Source: Gammaproteobacteria bacterium
Lineage (GTDB): Bacteria > Pseudomonadota > Gammaproteobacteria > Nevskiales > Nevskiaceae
Assembly (NCBI GenBank): GCA_022599775.1
Contig: JAHZLQ010000040.1
Location: 54,422-118,421, forward strand
Reading direction: 5' to 3'
Length of the DNA: 64,000 bases
Position 1 is the first letter of the stretch, and each line of letters begins with the position of its first letter. Below, piece by piece: positions 52,380 through 62,675 of this stretch. Under the pieces are notes generated by a model, which ran no database searches, was not told the DNA's origin, and saw only the letters and a program-made list of their open reading frames with translations. Made by a program: the position numbers and the translations under genes.

Positions 52380-53759
52380 ATGGACACTCTCACCGCCCCC
52401 GTGACCGCCAACCCGACTGACGAGAAGGGCATGATGACCCCGCGCGAAATCGTGCAGGAACTGGATCGCCACATCGTCGGCCAGGCCGACGCCAAGCGCG
52501 CTGTCGCCATCGCGCTGCGCAACCGCTGGCGCCGAGGCCAGGTGCCGGAACAATTGCGCGGCGAGATCACGCCCAAGAACATCCTCATGATCGGCCCGAC
52601 CGGCGTCGGCAAGACCGAGATTGCGCGCCGCCTCGCGAAGTTGGCGAACGCGCCGTTCGTGAAGGTCGAGGCCACGAAATTCACCGAAGTGGGTTATGTC
52701 GGCAAGGATGTGGAGTCGATCATCCGCGATCTGGCCGATGTCTCGATCAAGAAGACCCGCGAACAGGCGATGCAGCGGGTGCACGCCCGCGCCGAACTCG
52801 CGGCCGAGGATCGTATCCTCGACGCTCTGGTGCCACCGCCCAAGGACTTCGACGAAGCCGCGCAACAGCGCCAGAACGAGAACAGTGCGGCACGCCAAGT
52901 CTTCCGCAAGCAGTTGCGCGAGGGCAAGCTCGACGACAAGGAGATCGAACTGCGTCTGACCCAGTCCGCGCCGCGCATGGAGATCATGGGGCCGCCGGGC
53001 ATGGAGGAGATGACCCAGCAGCTGCAGTCCATGTTCCAGAACATGAACCAGAACCGCAGCAAGTCGCGCAAGATCAAGATCGGCGAGGCCACACCGCTGC
53101 TGATCGACGAGGAAGCCGCCAAGCTCGTCGACGAAGAAGCCATCCGCGCCGAGGCGATGCACAACGCCGAGGAAAACGGCATCGTCTTCATCGACGAAAT
53201 CGACAAGGTCTGCAAACGCGGCGAGTACGCCGGCGCCGATGTCTCGCGCGAAGGCGTGCAGCGCGATCTTCTGCCGTTGGTGGAAGGTGCCAATGTGACC
53301 ACCAAATACGGTGCGATCAACACCGACCATGTGCTGTTCATCGCCAGCGGTGCCTTTCACATGGCCAAGCCCTCGGACCTGATTCCGGAGTTGCAGGGCC
53401 GCCTTCCGATCCGCGTGGAACTCGACGCGCTCAAGGTCGACGATTTCGAGCGCATCCTGCGCGAACCGGCGCACTCGCTGATCGAGCAGTACAAGGCATT
53501 GATGCTGACCGAAGGCGTCACCGTCGATTTCACCGATGACGGCATTCGCCGCGTCGCCGAGGTCGCCTTCCAGGTCAACGAAACCACCGAGAACATCGGC
53601 GCGCGCCGCCTGCATACGGTGATGGAAAGGCTGATGGAGGAAATCGCCTTCGACGCACCGGATCGCGATGGCCACACGCTCAGGATCGACGCCGCCTACG
53701 TCAACGACAAATTGCAGGCATTGGCCGGCGACGAAGACCTTTCGCGCTACATCCTGTAA
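52380..53759 (+). CDS. hslU: ATP-dependent protease ATPase subunit HslU
   Basis: A 459-residue AAA+ unfoldase. Start: [34 protein letters not shown]. Walker A is [18 protein letters not shown], followed by the family I-domain insertion (about 110-230, helical and charged). Walker B is [12 protein letters not shown], sensor region [28 protein letters not shown], and the terminal ...LSRYIL inserts into HslV. The pair degrades misfolded and regulatory proteins. Confidence 0.97.
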   Translation: MDTLTAPVTANPTDEKGMMTPREIVQELDRHIVGQADAKRAVAIALRNRWRRGQVPEQLRGEITPKNILMIGPTGVGKTEIARRLAKLANAPFVKVEATKFTEVGYVGKDVESIIRDLADVSIKKTREQAMQRVHARAELAAEDRILDALVPPPKDFDEAAQQRQNENSAARQVFRKQLREGKLDDKEIELRLTQSAPRMEIMGPPGMEEMTQQLQSMFQNMNQNRSKSRKIKIGEATPLLIDEEAAKLVDEEAIRAEAMHNAEENGIVFIDEIDKVCKRGEYAGADVSREGVQRDLLPLVEGANVTTKYGAINTDHVLFIASGAFHMAKPSDLIPELQGRLPIRVELDALKVDDFERILREPAHSLIEQYKALMLTEGVTVDFTDDGIRRVAEVAFQVNETTENIGARRLHTVMERLMEEIAFDAPDRDGHTLRIDAAYVNDKLQALAGDEDLSRYIL

Positions 53760-53783
53760 CGGGCCTGCAGCGGGCTTGGGCCT

Positions 53784-54825
53784 GTGCGGCGCGTGAGATG
53801 GCGCTGTTCAATCGCCTTCCTGCTGGGGCTGATTCCGTCGACGCTCTGGGCCGGCGAGGCGGTCATGCTGCTGCATGGTCTGGCCCGTACCTCGCGGTCC
53901 ATGAATGCACTGGCCGATGATCTCGATGAAGCCGGTTATGCGGTCGTCAATCTCGACTACGACTCGACCAAGGCCGACATCGAAACGCTCGCGCGCACCG
54001 AAGTCGGGCCGGCGATCGAAACGCTGGCGGTCGGGCACGAACCTGTCCACTTCGTCACGCACTCCATGGGCGGCATCGTGCTGCGGCAATACCTGTCCGA
54101 GCACGAGCCGCCGCAACTCGGACGCGTGGTCATGCTCGCGCCCCCGAACCAGGGCAGTGAGCTAGGGTCTGTTGACCTTCACGCGATCGCGGCGCGCGAG
54201 TCCGTTTTCGTGCGCTGCAAGAAGAGAGGAGCGCGGTGTACTTGACGTACATAAGCGACGAACGACGCGGCAGCGTGCGAAAACGGGCCGCGCCCTTCGG
54301 GTTGGTGCCAGAAATCGCGCCATGCGGCGTTGATCGCCTTGACTTGGGAACCACCCAAGCCTGCGGCTCGCGCCTTGCCTGGCACGATTTCTGGCACCAA
54401 CGCCACGACCGCGTGAAGGTCAACAGACCCTAACCGACCGGCTCGGCGGGCTCGCCCCGTTCGCCTGGATCAATGGTCCCGCCGGCATGGAGCTGGGCAC
54501 CGGCGCTCAGGCACTGCCCAGACGTCTCGGCGCGGCCGGCTATCCGGTAGGCGTAATTGCCGGCACCGCCAGTTTCAACCCGCTGTATTCCTATCTGATT
54601 CCGGGCGCCGACGACGGCAAGGTGTCCGTCGCCCGAACCCGGCTCGAAGGCATGAGCGACTTCATCGAGGTCCATGCCAGCCACACCTGGATCATGCGCA
54701 ACGACCGGGTCGCCGAACAGGTGCTGCAATTCCTGCGCGACGGTCACTTCGATCACGCCGAAGCGACTCCGCAGCCAAGGCCTCGCACCCAAACTCGCGG
54801 GCCGCTCGCGCCAGCTTCGCGGTAG
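53784..54825 (+). pseudogene. Alpha/beta-hydrolase (lipase-like) gene split by a miniature element
   Basis: The GTG at 53784 starts a signal peptide ([16 protein letters not shown]) and a lipase-like domain: [17 protein letters not shown] (oxyanion HG), [17 protein letters not shown] (nucleophile Ser in H-S-M-G-G), and [13 protein letters not shown]. Here a 268-bp element is inserted and the frame stops at 54243-54245. After the element the same gene resumes as TDRLGGLAPFAWINGPAG, then MELGTGAQ, FNPLYSYLIPGADDGKVSV and SHTWIMRN (probable catalytic His). Removing 268 bp restores one 257-residue frame with NQGSEL-TDRLGG joined. As it stands only a truncated product of about 153 residues is made, without the His. 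Confidence 0.88.
54163..54432. mobile_element. 268-bp TA-flanked miniature inverted-repeat element
   Basis: Inside the lipase-like gene lies a non-coding element from 54165 to 54430, with TA on each side (54163-54164, 54431-54432). Its ends are inverted: GGGTCTGTTGACCTTCACGC starts the left end, and the 30-bp terminal repeats (54165-54194 and 54401-54430) differ at two positions. An inner perfect 17-bp inverted repeat (54301-54317 and 54385-54401) flanks a further small hairpin. It carries no transposase. A TA duplication and long terminal repeats fit a MITE mobilised by an IS630/Tc1-mariner-type transposase elsewhere in the genome. Confidence 0.87.
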
Positions 54826-54901
54826 TACATTTAAAGGCCCGAGTGCAAATCCCCGTACGCCCCCTTTGCCTTGTCCTGTCTTTGCGCGAGACTGCACGGC
54901 T

Positions 54902-55309
54902 ATGGCCAAAGTCACCGCTCTCAAGCTCCACCGCCTTTCGCGCGTTCTCGATGTCGGCTTCGCCGACGGATCGAAGGCGCAACTGCCCTGCGAATACCTG
55001 CGCGTGTTTTCACCGTCCGCCGAGGTTCGCGGCCATGGCGGCGGTGAACCCAAGCTCGTGCCGGGGAAGCGCAACGTCAATATTTCCCGGATCGAACCGG
55101 TCGGCGCCTACGCCGTGCGCCTGGTGTTTGACGACGGCCACGACAGTGGCCTGTATTCATGGGAGGTGCTGCGGCAACTCGCCGAGGAGCAGGACAGCAA
55201 TTGGAAGCACTATCTGGCGCGCATGGCCGATCACGGCATGTCGCGCGACCAGGACGTGATGAGCTTGTCCGCGCTCGGCCCGAAGAAGTGGACGCCGCCC
55301 AAGGCCTGA
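54902..55309 (+). CDS. DUF971 / gamma-butyrobetaine hydroxylase N-terminal-like protein
   Basis: A 135-residue protein of the DUF971 family, the small zinc-binding N-terminal domain found in gamma-butyrobetaine hydroxylases and as a stand-alone bacterial protein. VTALKLHRLSRVLDVGFADGSKAQLPCEYLRVFSPSAEVRGHG and YAVRLVFDDGHDSGLYSWEVLRQLAEEQ are typical. The stand-alone form is often annotated as hypothetical and sometimes linked to iron-sulfur proteins, without a fixed role. It begins 76 bp after the broken lipase gene. Confidence 0.87.
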   Translation: MAKVTALKLHRLSRVLDVGFADGSKAQLPCEYLRVFSPSAEVRGHGGGEPKLVPGKRNVNISRIEPVGAYAVRLVFDDGHDSGLYSWEVLRQLAEEQDSNWKHYLARMADHGMSRDQDVMSLSALGPKKWTPPKA

Positions 55310-55452
55310 GGCCATCGAATGGCAGATGAGTTCTGTGCGACTCTCCGGCTCCACATTGGGCCGGGCCAAATAATCGACATCACCGGGCACCGGAGTGCCA
55401 CGGTGGTCTTGTAGAATCGGCGCCTGCCCGATGCACCCTGGAATCCGCTCCC

Positions 55453-56049
55453 GTGTCCCTGACCAAACCGAAGTCGCTCGGCCCGATGCCGACTCTGATC
55501 TTTTCTTCACGTTGGCTGCAGTTGCCGCTGTATCTGGGCCTGATTCTGGCGCAGTGCGTCTACGTGGTGCTGTTCGTGAAGGAGCTCTGGCACCTGATGC
55601 ACGGTGCCTTTGCCTTCAGCGAGCAGGAAGTGATGCTGATCGTGCTGGCGCTGATCGACGTGGTGATGATCTCCAATCTGCTGGTCATGGTGATCGTGGG
55701 CGGTTACGAAACCTTCGTCTCGCGTTTGGGCCTGCAGGGGCATCCGGACCAGCCGGAGTGGCTGAGCCACGTCAATGCCTCGGTGCTGAAAGTGAAGCTG
55801 GCGATGGCGATCATCGGCATTTCCTCGATCCACCTGCTCAAGACGTTCATTGAGGCCGGTGCGCTGGGCGGTCTGCCGATCTGCGCCGAGGTGGCGGCGG
55901 GCGTGCGCTGCACCACGGTGACGGAGGCTGGTGTGATGTGGCAGACGATCATCCATTTCGCCTTCATCCTGTCCGCGCTGGGCATTGCCTGGACCGACCG
56001 CATCATGAGCGCAACGGCTGCCACCAAGCCGGTCCATGCCGCGCACTGA
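55453..56049 (+). CDS. yqhA: UPF0114 (YqhA) family membrane protein
   Basis: A 198-residue inner-membrane protein. [24 protein letters not shown] is TM1, [29 protein letters not shown] is TM2 with the family motif, and [22 protein letters not shown] is TM3. [20 protein letters not shown] is the last helix. The family is widespread and its function is unknown. The start is GTG at 55453 with a CGCTCCC-rich leader; a TAGAAT (55412-55417) is a possible -10 box. Confidence 0.92.
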   Translation: MSLTKPKSLGPMPTLIFSSRWLQLPLYLGLILAQCVYVVLFVKELWHLMHGAFAFSEQEVMLIVLALIDVVMISNLLVMVIVGGYETFVSRLGLQGHPDQPEWLSHVNASVLKVKLAMAIIGISSIHLLKTFIEAGALGGLPICAEVAAGVRCTTVTEAGVMWQTIIHFAFILSALGIAWTDRIMSATAATKPVHAAH

Positions 56050-56082
56050 ACCGTTCGCGGATCAGCAGACCGGAACGCGCCG

Positions 56083-56634
56083 ATGGCGCTGAGTTCGACC
56101 ATCCTCCACTTTGCGGTGTAGCTCGCGGATGTGGACCGGGGCGTTTACGAAGCGCTGGAGCTGCGCGTGGCGCAGCATCCTTCGGAGACGCCGGCCTTCA
56201 TGCTGACGCGGCTGCTGGCGTATTGCCTGGAATATCGCGAGGGCATCGCCTTCACCGAAGGCGTATCCGCCAGTGACGAGCCGGCGATTCTGGTGCGCGA
56301 TCTCACCGGCCGGATCACCGGCTGGATCGAGGTGGGTCAACCGGATGCGGAGCGGATACACCGCGGCAGCAAGGCGGCCGACGTGATGGCGATCTACACC
56401 CACCGCGACCCTTCGCAGCTGATCGCACAGTGCGCAGGCAAGCGTATTCATCGCGCCGAATCCATTCCGCTGTATTCCTTCGAGCGCGGATTTCTGGAGT
56501 CGATGGCCAAGACGCTGCAGCGCCGCAACAGTCTGTCGCTGTCGGTGACCGAGCGACAGCTGTATCTTGATTTGAACGGTCAGGCTTTCGAGACGCTGCT
56601 TTCGGAGCAACGTCTCGCTCAATCAGCTCAATAA
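56083..56634 (+). pseudogene. yaeQ: YaeQ-family gene with an in-frame amber codon at position 13
   Basis: The frame from ATG 56083 reads MALSSTILHFAV, then TAG (56119-56121), then LADVDRGVYEALELRVAQHPSETPAFMLTRLLAYCLEYREGIAFTEG. Including the stop position this would be 183 residues, the usual YaeQ length, and both parts match the family. A CAG (Gln) to TAG change explains it. Rescue by a GTG at 56131 (VDRGVYEA) would give 167 residues lacking the first strand of the fold. A PD-(D/E)xK-type core (DLTGRITGWIEVGQPDAERIHRGSKAADVMAIY) remains. dbpA starts directly after the stop. Confidence 0.82.
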
Positions 56635-58023
<1,389 letters not shown>

Positions 58024-58035
58024 CGGGCGTTTGTC

Positions 58036-58067
58036 ATTCCGGGCAGGCCGAAGGCTTGATCCGGAAT
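58036..58067. repeat. REP-like hairpin after dbpA
   Basis: ATTCCGG (58036-58042) and CCGGAAT (58061-58067) form the outer stem; AGGCC / GGCTT inside gives a branched inner hairpin. It shares GGATTCCGG-type arms with the element at 22279-22314. A second half-copy (GAATTCCGGCTTGTCATGAG) lies just after, near 58090-58110. It sits between dbpA and the terminator of the convergent gene. Confidence 0.5.
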
Positions 58068-58147
58068 CCAGGCGGCGTTCGGCTCTCGCGCGAATTCCGG
58101 CTTGTCATGAGCGAAACTGAGGTGGGCGCGCCGTTTGATCAATCAAA

Positions 58148-58184
58148 AAATGTCCCCGACGCGACAAGCGCGTCGGGGACATTT
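58148..58184 (-). terminator. Rho-independent terminator of the convergent secreted-protein gene
   Basis: The arms 58148-58163 and 58169-58184 are a perfect 16-bp inverted repeat (TGTCCCCGACGCG / CGCGTCGGGGACA in the core) with a five-base loop. On the minus strand the stem ends in a run of six T. It lies 24 bp after the stop of the minus-strand gene at 58209. Confidence 0.88.
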
Positions 58185-58208
58185 CAGGCGACGGACTGAC
58201 GCGAAAAA

Positions 58209-58754
58209 CTACTTCGCGTCGACGCCCACATCCGCATCAACCGAGGCATCCGCGTCGACGGCGACGCTCGGAACCTTCTTCTGCGCCAATTCCGCGCGCG
58301 TCTGCATGGCGGTCCGGCCGTCGGTGGCTGCATTCGATACCCCTGTCTTGACACCGCCGAGCGTGGAGCCGACAGCGGCCTTGCTCTTCGCGCCAGCCTC
58401 CACGGCGGCGGACTCGCCGGTCCCGACCGAGCTGCTGACGGCCGCCTTGCCAGCGCTCAGCGTGCCGGATGCCGCGCTACGACCGTGATCGACACCGCTT
58501 CCGACGGTGCCGCGAACAGAGCCACGGCCTTCGACCGATCCGCTGCCGCCGAGATCCACGCCGAGACCCTGGCCGCCGCCGAGGCGCACGCCGAGGCCCG
58601 CCTTGGCATTGGCCGCCGGCTGCACCGAGCCTTCGGTATTGATCTGGGCATCCGCCTGATTTTCGGCGCTGATCGCCGCATCCTGCGCCGACGCAGCGGC
58701 GCTCATGCTGAGCATGCCGATCACGGCGGCGTTGGCGATATAAGTCATTTTCAT
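58209..58754 (-). CDS. Secreted Gly/Ala/Ser-rich low-complexity protein
   Basis: A 181-residue exported protein: signal peptide MKMTYIANAAVIGMLSMSAAASA, cut before QDAAIS. The mature chain is nearly all Gly, Ala, Ser, Val, Asp and Thr, with Gly-rich runs (GLGVRLGGGQGLGVDLGGSGSVEGRG), Ser/Ala repeats, and an acidic end VDADASVDADVGVDAK. It has no Phe, Tyr, Trp or Cys in the mature part. Likely disordered and periplasmic or surface-exposed. It has its own strong terminator, so it is probably well expressed. No family recognised. Confidence 0.75.
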   Translation of the reverse strand: MKMTYIANAAVIGMLSMSAAASAQDAAISAENQADAQINTEGSVQPAANAKAGLGVRLGGGQGLGVDLGGSGSVEGRGSVRGTVGSGVDHGRSAASGTLSAGKAAVSSSVGTGESAAVEAGAKSKAAVGSTLGGVKTGVSNAATDGRTAMQTRAELAQKKVPSVAVDADASVDADVGVDAK

Positions 58755-59112
58755 GGGGTTCCTCGCTGAAGTCCTTTTGGGTTTGGGTTCCGATCGCAGC
58801 TTGGCTCTCTGTTCGAAATTTTCATTTCACTTCGGCCGGAACCGGCGAATCGCTCGAATCGGCCACACTAGTGCGTGACCGCCTTGGGCGGACTGAACAC
58901 CTTCGGTAACGCGGCAGGTGCCGGCCGGTTGACCCCAAAAATCCGCGCGCAGATCGGAAACCAGCGGCCTTTCAGGGTATTACGTGTCTATACTCGGCTT
59001 TGCCTTCAGCCAGAGCTGGGGGATAATTCCGCGATACTTTTCGCGATCATCCATCGGGCCGAACCACGCCATACGGCGTACCCGCAACGGCGGCCGAATC
59101 AGGAGATTCAGG
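58755..59112. promoter_or_regulatory. Divergent intergenic region, secreted protein / cheR-like
   Basis: A 358-bp gap with no convincing gene. On the plus strand TATACT (58989-58994) is a reasonable -10 box about 120 bases before the cheR-like start, and GGATAAT follows at about 59023; neither has a clear -35. An AGGAGATTCAGG ribosome region lies just before ATG 59113. The minus-strand side should carry the secreted-protein promoter, which I cannot define. Confidence 0.3.
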
Positions 59113-59955
59113 ATGCTGGCGTTGTCCGCCAAATCCGTATCGGAAGCCGATGTCATTGTCGGAATTCTGGCTTTGATGCACGAGCGCACCGGCTACGACT
59201 TTTCAAGCTACCGCGCGCAGACGATACGTCGTCGTATTCGCAACCGGATGATCTCCGTGGGCATACACACGCTCACCGACTATCTGGTTCATCTCAAGAG
59301 CGTCGAAACCGAAGCGTCGGAGCTGCTGGACCGCCTTACCGTCAAGGTGAGTCATTTCTATCGCAACGCCCACACCTTCGACATGCTGCGGGAGGAGGTG
59401 CTGCCGGGTCTGTACCAGCGCTTCGGTGGCCCATTGAGAATCTGGAGCGCCGGCTGTGCCCGCGGCGAGGAACCCTACACGCTCGCGCTGCTGTTGGAAG
59501 CCGCCGGAATCCCGGGCACGGTGCTGGCGACCGATATCGACGAGGCGGCGCTGCGCGCGGCCAGGCGCGGTATCTATCTGCGGGATGCCCTGCGCGAACT
59601 GCCGCGGTCGCTGATCGAGACCGGCCTTGAGCCCGTGCCGGGTGACGAACGTCATGTGCGCGTGCGTCCGGCGCTGCGCCGGCGGGTACACTTTCAGGTT
59701 CATGATGTGACCGGAACGGCGCTGCCGCTCGGTACCACCGATTTCCACATGATCAGCTATCGGAATGTCCTGATCTATTTGCAGCGCGAGGTTCAGGAAC
59801 GAACTCTGCTGCAGATGCGGGCCGTACTTCGGGATGGCGGCTGCCTGTGTCTGGGCGAGGCCGAATGGCCACCCCCTTCGGTTGCCTGCAGCTTGTCGCC
59901 CCTACCCCAGCGGTCGCGCCTGTTCGAGGCGATCGCTGCCGAACCCATTGCGTGA
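59113..59955 (+). CDS. CheR-type protein-glutamate methyltransferase
   Basis: A 280-residue SAM-dependent methyltransferase. The N-terminal CheR domain has VIVGILALMHERTGYDFSSYRAQTIRRRIRNRM. The SAM-binding part reads VSHFYRNAHTFDMLREEVLPGL, LRIWSAGCARGEEPYTLALLL (the conserved E-P-Y), and VLATDIDEAALRAARRGIY. DFHMISYRNVLIYLQREVQERTLLQMRAVLRDGGCLCLGEAEW closes the core. CheR methylates receptor glutamates. No receptor, CheB, CheA or CheW gene is next to it; it is paired with a hybrid kinase seven bases downstream, suggesting a separate signalling module. Confidence 0.93.
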   Translation: MLALSAKSVSEADVIVGILALMHERTGYDFSSYRAQTIRRRIRNRMISVGIHTLTDYLVHLKSVETEASELLDRLTVKVSHFYRNAHTFDMLREEVLPGLYQRFGGPLRIWSAGCARGEEPYTLALLLEAAGIPGTVLATDIDEAALRAARRGIYLRDALRELPRSLIETGLEPVPGDERHVRVRPALRRRVHFQVHDVTGTALPLGTTDFHMISYRNVLIYLQREVQERTLLQMRAVLRDGGCLCLGEAEWPPPSVACSLSPLPQRSRLFEAIAAEPIA

Positions 59956-59962
59956 AGAAGTC

Positions 59963-62659
59963 ATGAAAAATTTGGTCGACCTGAGTATCGGTCAGCGTCT
60001 ATGGATCGCCAGCGGCGGTCTGTTCCTGATTCTTGCCGCCGCCGGCGCTTCGATCTATGACGCACAGCGCAGCTCGGATCGGGTACAGGCGCGGATGGTC
60101 GAGGAGGTCCGGCCGCTCAGCGACGCCGCACGCGTCCTTGAAAACAATCTCCTGTACGTCGACATCGCGGCGCGCACCTGGCTGATGTCACCCGAAGACG
60201 GTCAGATCGACGCTTTCGAGGATCGCGTGGACATGGCGACGGCGACGCTCGCCAAGTTCGAAGCCTTGCCGATGGACGAGCAGAGCAAGGCGCAATTCGA
60301 CGAATTGCGCCCGCTCGCGGAGCGTTTCCTACGGGAAGCCGCGGAACTCGGCTCCACGGCGGATGGGTCCGACGCCAGTATCGAACGTCAGGAAAGTACC
60401 GCCACCTCGATCCGCGAACGCGCTCTGGCGGTGGTGCATGACTTCGCGGACCTTCAGCGCGACCGCTTCGATGCCGCGCAGCTCGAACTGGCGGAGGCCC
60501 GCGCTCTGGTCGCGCGAACCTTCGTCGGCGCCGGCCTGTTGGCGATGCTCTCATTCCTGGGCTTTGCCTGGCTGATGTTGCGTTCGATCCGCGCGCCGGT
60601 GGTGGGTCTGCTCAAGGCGGCTGGCGACCTGCGTCAGGGCAAGTGGAAAAGCGCCTTGGCACTGCATACGGAAGATGACGGCCGCGTCCGCACCTCCCGC
60701 GACGAGCTGGTACAGCTTTCCTCGGCGGTCGGCGCGGCGGCCTGGGCGCTGGAGCGGCGTGAACAGCGTCTGCAGGCGGACGGCCGCATCGCCGCCGCGA
60801 GCGGGCGTTCGCTGAAGAAGGACAAGCTTGCGGAGCTGGTGCTGCGTGGTGTGGTTGAGCACAGCAAGGCCCAGCTTGGCATTGTCTACATGGTCGACGA
60901 GGGTGCCGAAGAATTGCAGCCGATCGCGAGCCAAGCGTCCAGCACGCCGGGCGCGCTGCCGCTGCAGGTCGGCATACCGGGACAGGCCGTGCGTGAGCGG
61001 CGCACCGTGCTGGTCAACGACATTCCGACGGACACGCATTTCCGGATTGATTTCGGCTTCAACGAAGCCGCGCCCAGGGCGATCGCGGCAATTCCGGTGA
61101 TTTCGCATGATCGACTGATGGCGGTGATCATGGTCGCCAGCCTGCGGCCGCTCGACGATGAACTGATCGGCTTCTTCGAGGCCTCGGCGCGCCAGCTTGG
61201 CAACGGGCTGCAGAATGCGCTGGCCTTCGAGCGCATTCAATCCTTGCTCGACGAAGTGCGCGAGCGCAAGGACGAGATCCAGGCGCAGAACGAGGAGCTG
61301 CAGGCCCAGAACGAGGAAATCCAGGCGCAGAACGAGGAAATTCAGGCGCAGACCGAGGAATTGCAGGCCCAGCAAGCCGAGATTCGCGAAAGCAACGACA
61401 ATCTGCGCGAGCACGCCGACCGTCTCAGCGCGCAGAACACCAGCCTTGAGGAATACAGCGCGAAGCTGCGTGAACAGCGTGAAATGCTGGCTGAGGCCGA
61501 TCGGCGCAAGAACGACTTCCTTGGTCTGCTGGCGCACGAACTGCGCAACCCGCTGGCACCGATCACCAGCAGCCTGTTCATTCTCGGGCGCGCGGCGCCG
61601 GGCAGCGAGTCGGCCGGCCAGGCACTGGACGTGATCGGTCGCCAGACCACTCACCTGACGCGGCTGGTGGAAGATCTGCTCGACATCACCCGAATTTCCG
61701 AAGGAAAGATCCGCATCCAGCGCGAGGACATCGATCTGCTCGATGTCGTGCAAAGCTGCGTCGAGGATTCGCGCCTCGCGGTACAGGCTGCCGAACTGAG
61801 CCTCGATGTGGACGTGCCCGACGGCCAGATTCTGATCGATGGCGATCGTGTGCGTATCGCCCAGATTCTGGGCAACCTGATCGGCAATGCCATCAAGTTC
61901 ACCGACGATGGTGGTCGCATCACGCTCAGTGTTCGTGCCGAACCCGATGCCAGCCATGTCGAGGTCACGGTCGCCGACAACGGTATCGGCATCGAGCCGA
62001 ATCTGTTGCCGAACCTGTTCCATCCGTTCATGCAGGGCAGCCTGTCCGGCCCCAAGCCGAACGGCGGGCTCGGCCTCGGTCTGTCGCTGGTCAAATCCCT
62101 GGTCGAATTGCACGGCGGTACGGTCACCGCCTTCAGCGACGGTCAGGGGCGTGGCTCCAGGTTCGTGCTGCGCCTGCCGGTGAAGTCGATCTCCACGGGG
62201 ACGGTGGCGCCGGCCGCAGGCTCGGACGGACCGCTGCGGATCCTGGTGATCGACGACAACGTCGATGCCGGAACCATGCTCGCGCATGCGCTGCGCCTGC
62301 AGGACCATGTGGTGGAGGTTTGCACCTCGGCCAGCGACGGGCTTGGCCGTGCCACGGCGGAGCCGCCGGATGTGGTGCTGTGCGATATCGGTCTGCCCGG
62401 CATGGACGGCCATGAGGTCGCGCGCCGCCTGCGCGAAAACAGTCGGCTGGACCGGACCTATCTGGTGGCGGTGACCGGTTACGCCTCGCCCGATGATCGC
62501 AAGGCGGCGACCGATGCCGGTTTCGACGAACATATCGCCAAGCCCGTCACCCTCGAACGCCTGCACGAGGTATTCGCCGAGATACCGCGGCGTGACCGGC
62601 AGAAGGTGGTTCGCATCGGTCGGGACAGCGGCAGCGCCGCCGGCGGCAGCTCCGACTAG
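59963..62659 (+). CDS. Hybrid sensor histidine kinase with GAF domain and receiver
   Basis: An 898-residue membrane kinase. TM1 about residues 13-32, a periplasmic helical sensor (to about 180), TM2 about 183-205, HAMP (SIRAPVVGLLKAAGDLRQGKW), and GAF (about 285-430). A signalling coiled coil follows, with four near-identical EIQAQNEELQAQNEE units (about 433-475). HisKA has NDFLGLLAHELRNPLAPI (His525). HATPase has GNLIGNAIKFTDDGG and GGLGLGLSLVKSLVELHGG. The C-terminal receiver (about 755-870) has phospho-acceptor Asp808 in CDIGLPGMDG. It starts seven bases after the CheR-type gene, so the two are cotranscribed. GAF input and heptad repeats resemble CheR-linked kinases. Confidence 0.93.
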   Translation: MKNLVDLSIGQRLWIASGGLFLILAAAGASIYDAQRSSDRVQARMVEEVRPLSDAARVLENNLLYVDIAARTWLMSPEDGQIDAFEDRVDMATATLAKFEALPMDEQSKAQFDELRPLAERFLREAAELGSTADGSDASIERQESTATSIRERALAVVHDFADLQRDRFDAAQLELAEARALVARTFVGAGLLAMLSFLGFAWLMLRSIRAPVVGLLKAAGDLRQGKWKSALALHTEDDGRVRTSRDELVQLSSAVGAAAWALERREQRLQADGRIAAASGRSLKKDKLAELVLRGVVEHSKAQLGIVYMVDEGAEELQPIASQASSTPGALPLQVGIPGQAVRERRTVLVNDIPTDTHFRIDFGFNEAAPRAIAAIPVISHDRLMAVIMVASLRPLDDELIGFFEASARQLGNGLQNALAFERIQSLLDEVRERKDEIQAQNEELQAQNEEIQAQNEEIQAQTEELQAQQAEIRESNDNLREHADRLSAQNTSLEEYSAKLREQREMLAEADRRKNDFLGLLAHELRNPLAPITSSLFILGRAAPGSESAGQALDVIGRQTTHLTRLVEDLLDITRISEGKIRIQREDIDLLDVVQSCVEDSRLAVQAAELSLDVDVPDGQILIDGDRVRIAQILGNLIGNAIKFTDDGGRITLSVRAEPDASHVEVTVADNGIGIEPNLLPNLFHPFMQGSLSGPKPNGGLGLGLSLVKSLVELHGGTVTAFSDGQGRGSRFVLRLPVKSISTGTVAPAAGSDGPLRILVIDDNVDAGTMLAHALRLQDHVVEVCTSASDGLGRATAEPPDVVLCDIGLPGMDGHEVARRLRENSRLDRTYLVAVTGYASPDDRKAATDAGFDEHIAKPVTLERLHEVFAEIPRRDRQKVVRIGRDSGSAAGGSSD

Positions 62660-62675
62660 CGCTGGCGGCGGCCGC

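Noticed and set aside
50510..53675. Long minus-strand frames opposite xerC-hslV-hslU
   Set aside because: Shadow frames of strongly conserved genes; biased amino acid use and no motifs.
54236..54433. 65-codon frame inside the miniature element as a possible transposase or peptide gene
   Set aside because: Too short for a transposase, ends in the terminal repeat, and no catalytic motif; the element looks non-autonomous.
53784..54825. Two separate small hydrolase genes
   Set aside because: The halves carry complementary catalytic residues and join exactly when the element is removed, so they are one interrupted gene.
61268..61380. Tandem DNA repeat in the hybrid kinase as a possible mobile or variable repeat
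   Set aside because: It encodes a regular coiled-coil heptad (EIQAQNEE units) common in this kinase type and keeps the frame; no sign of mobility.
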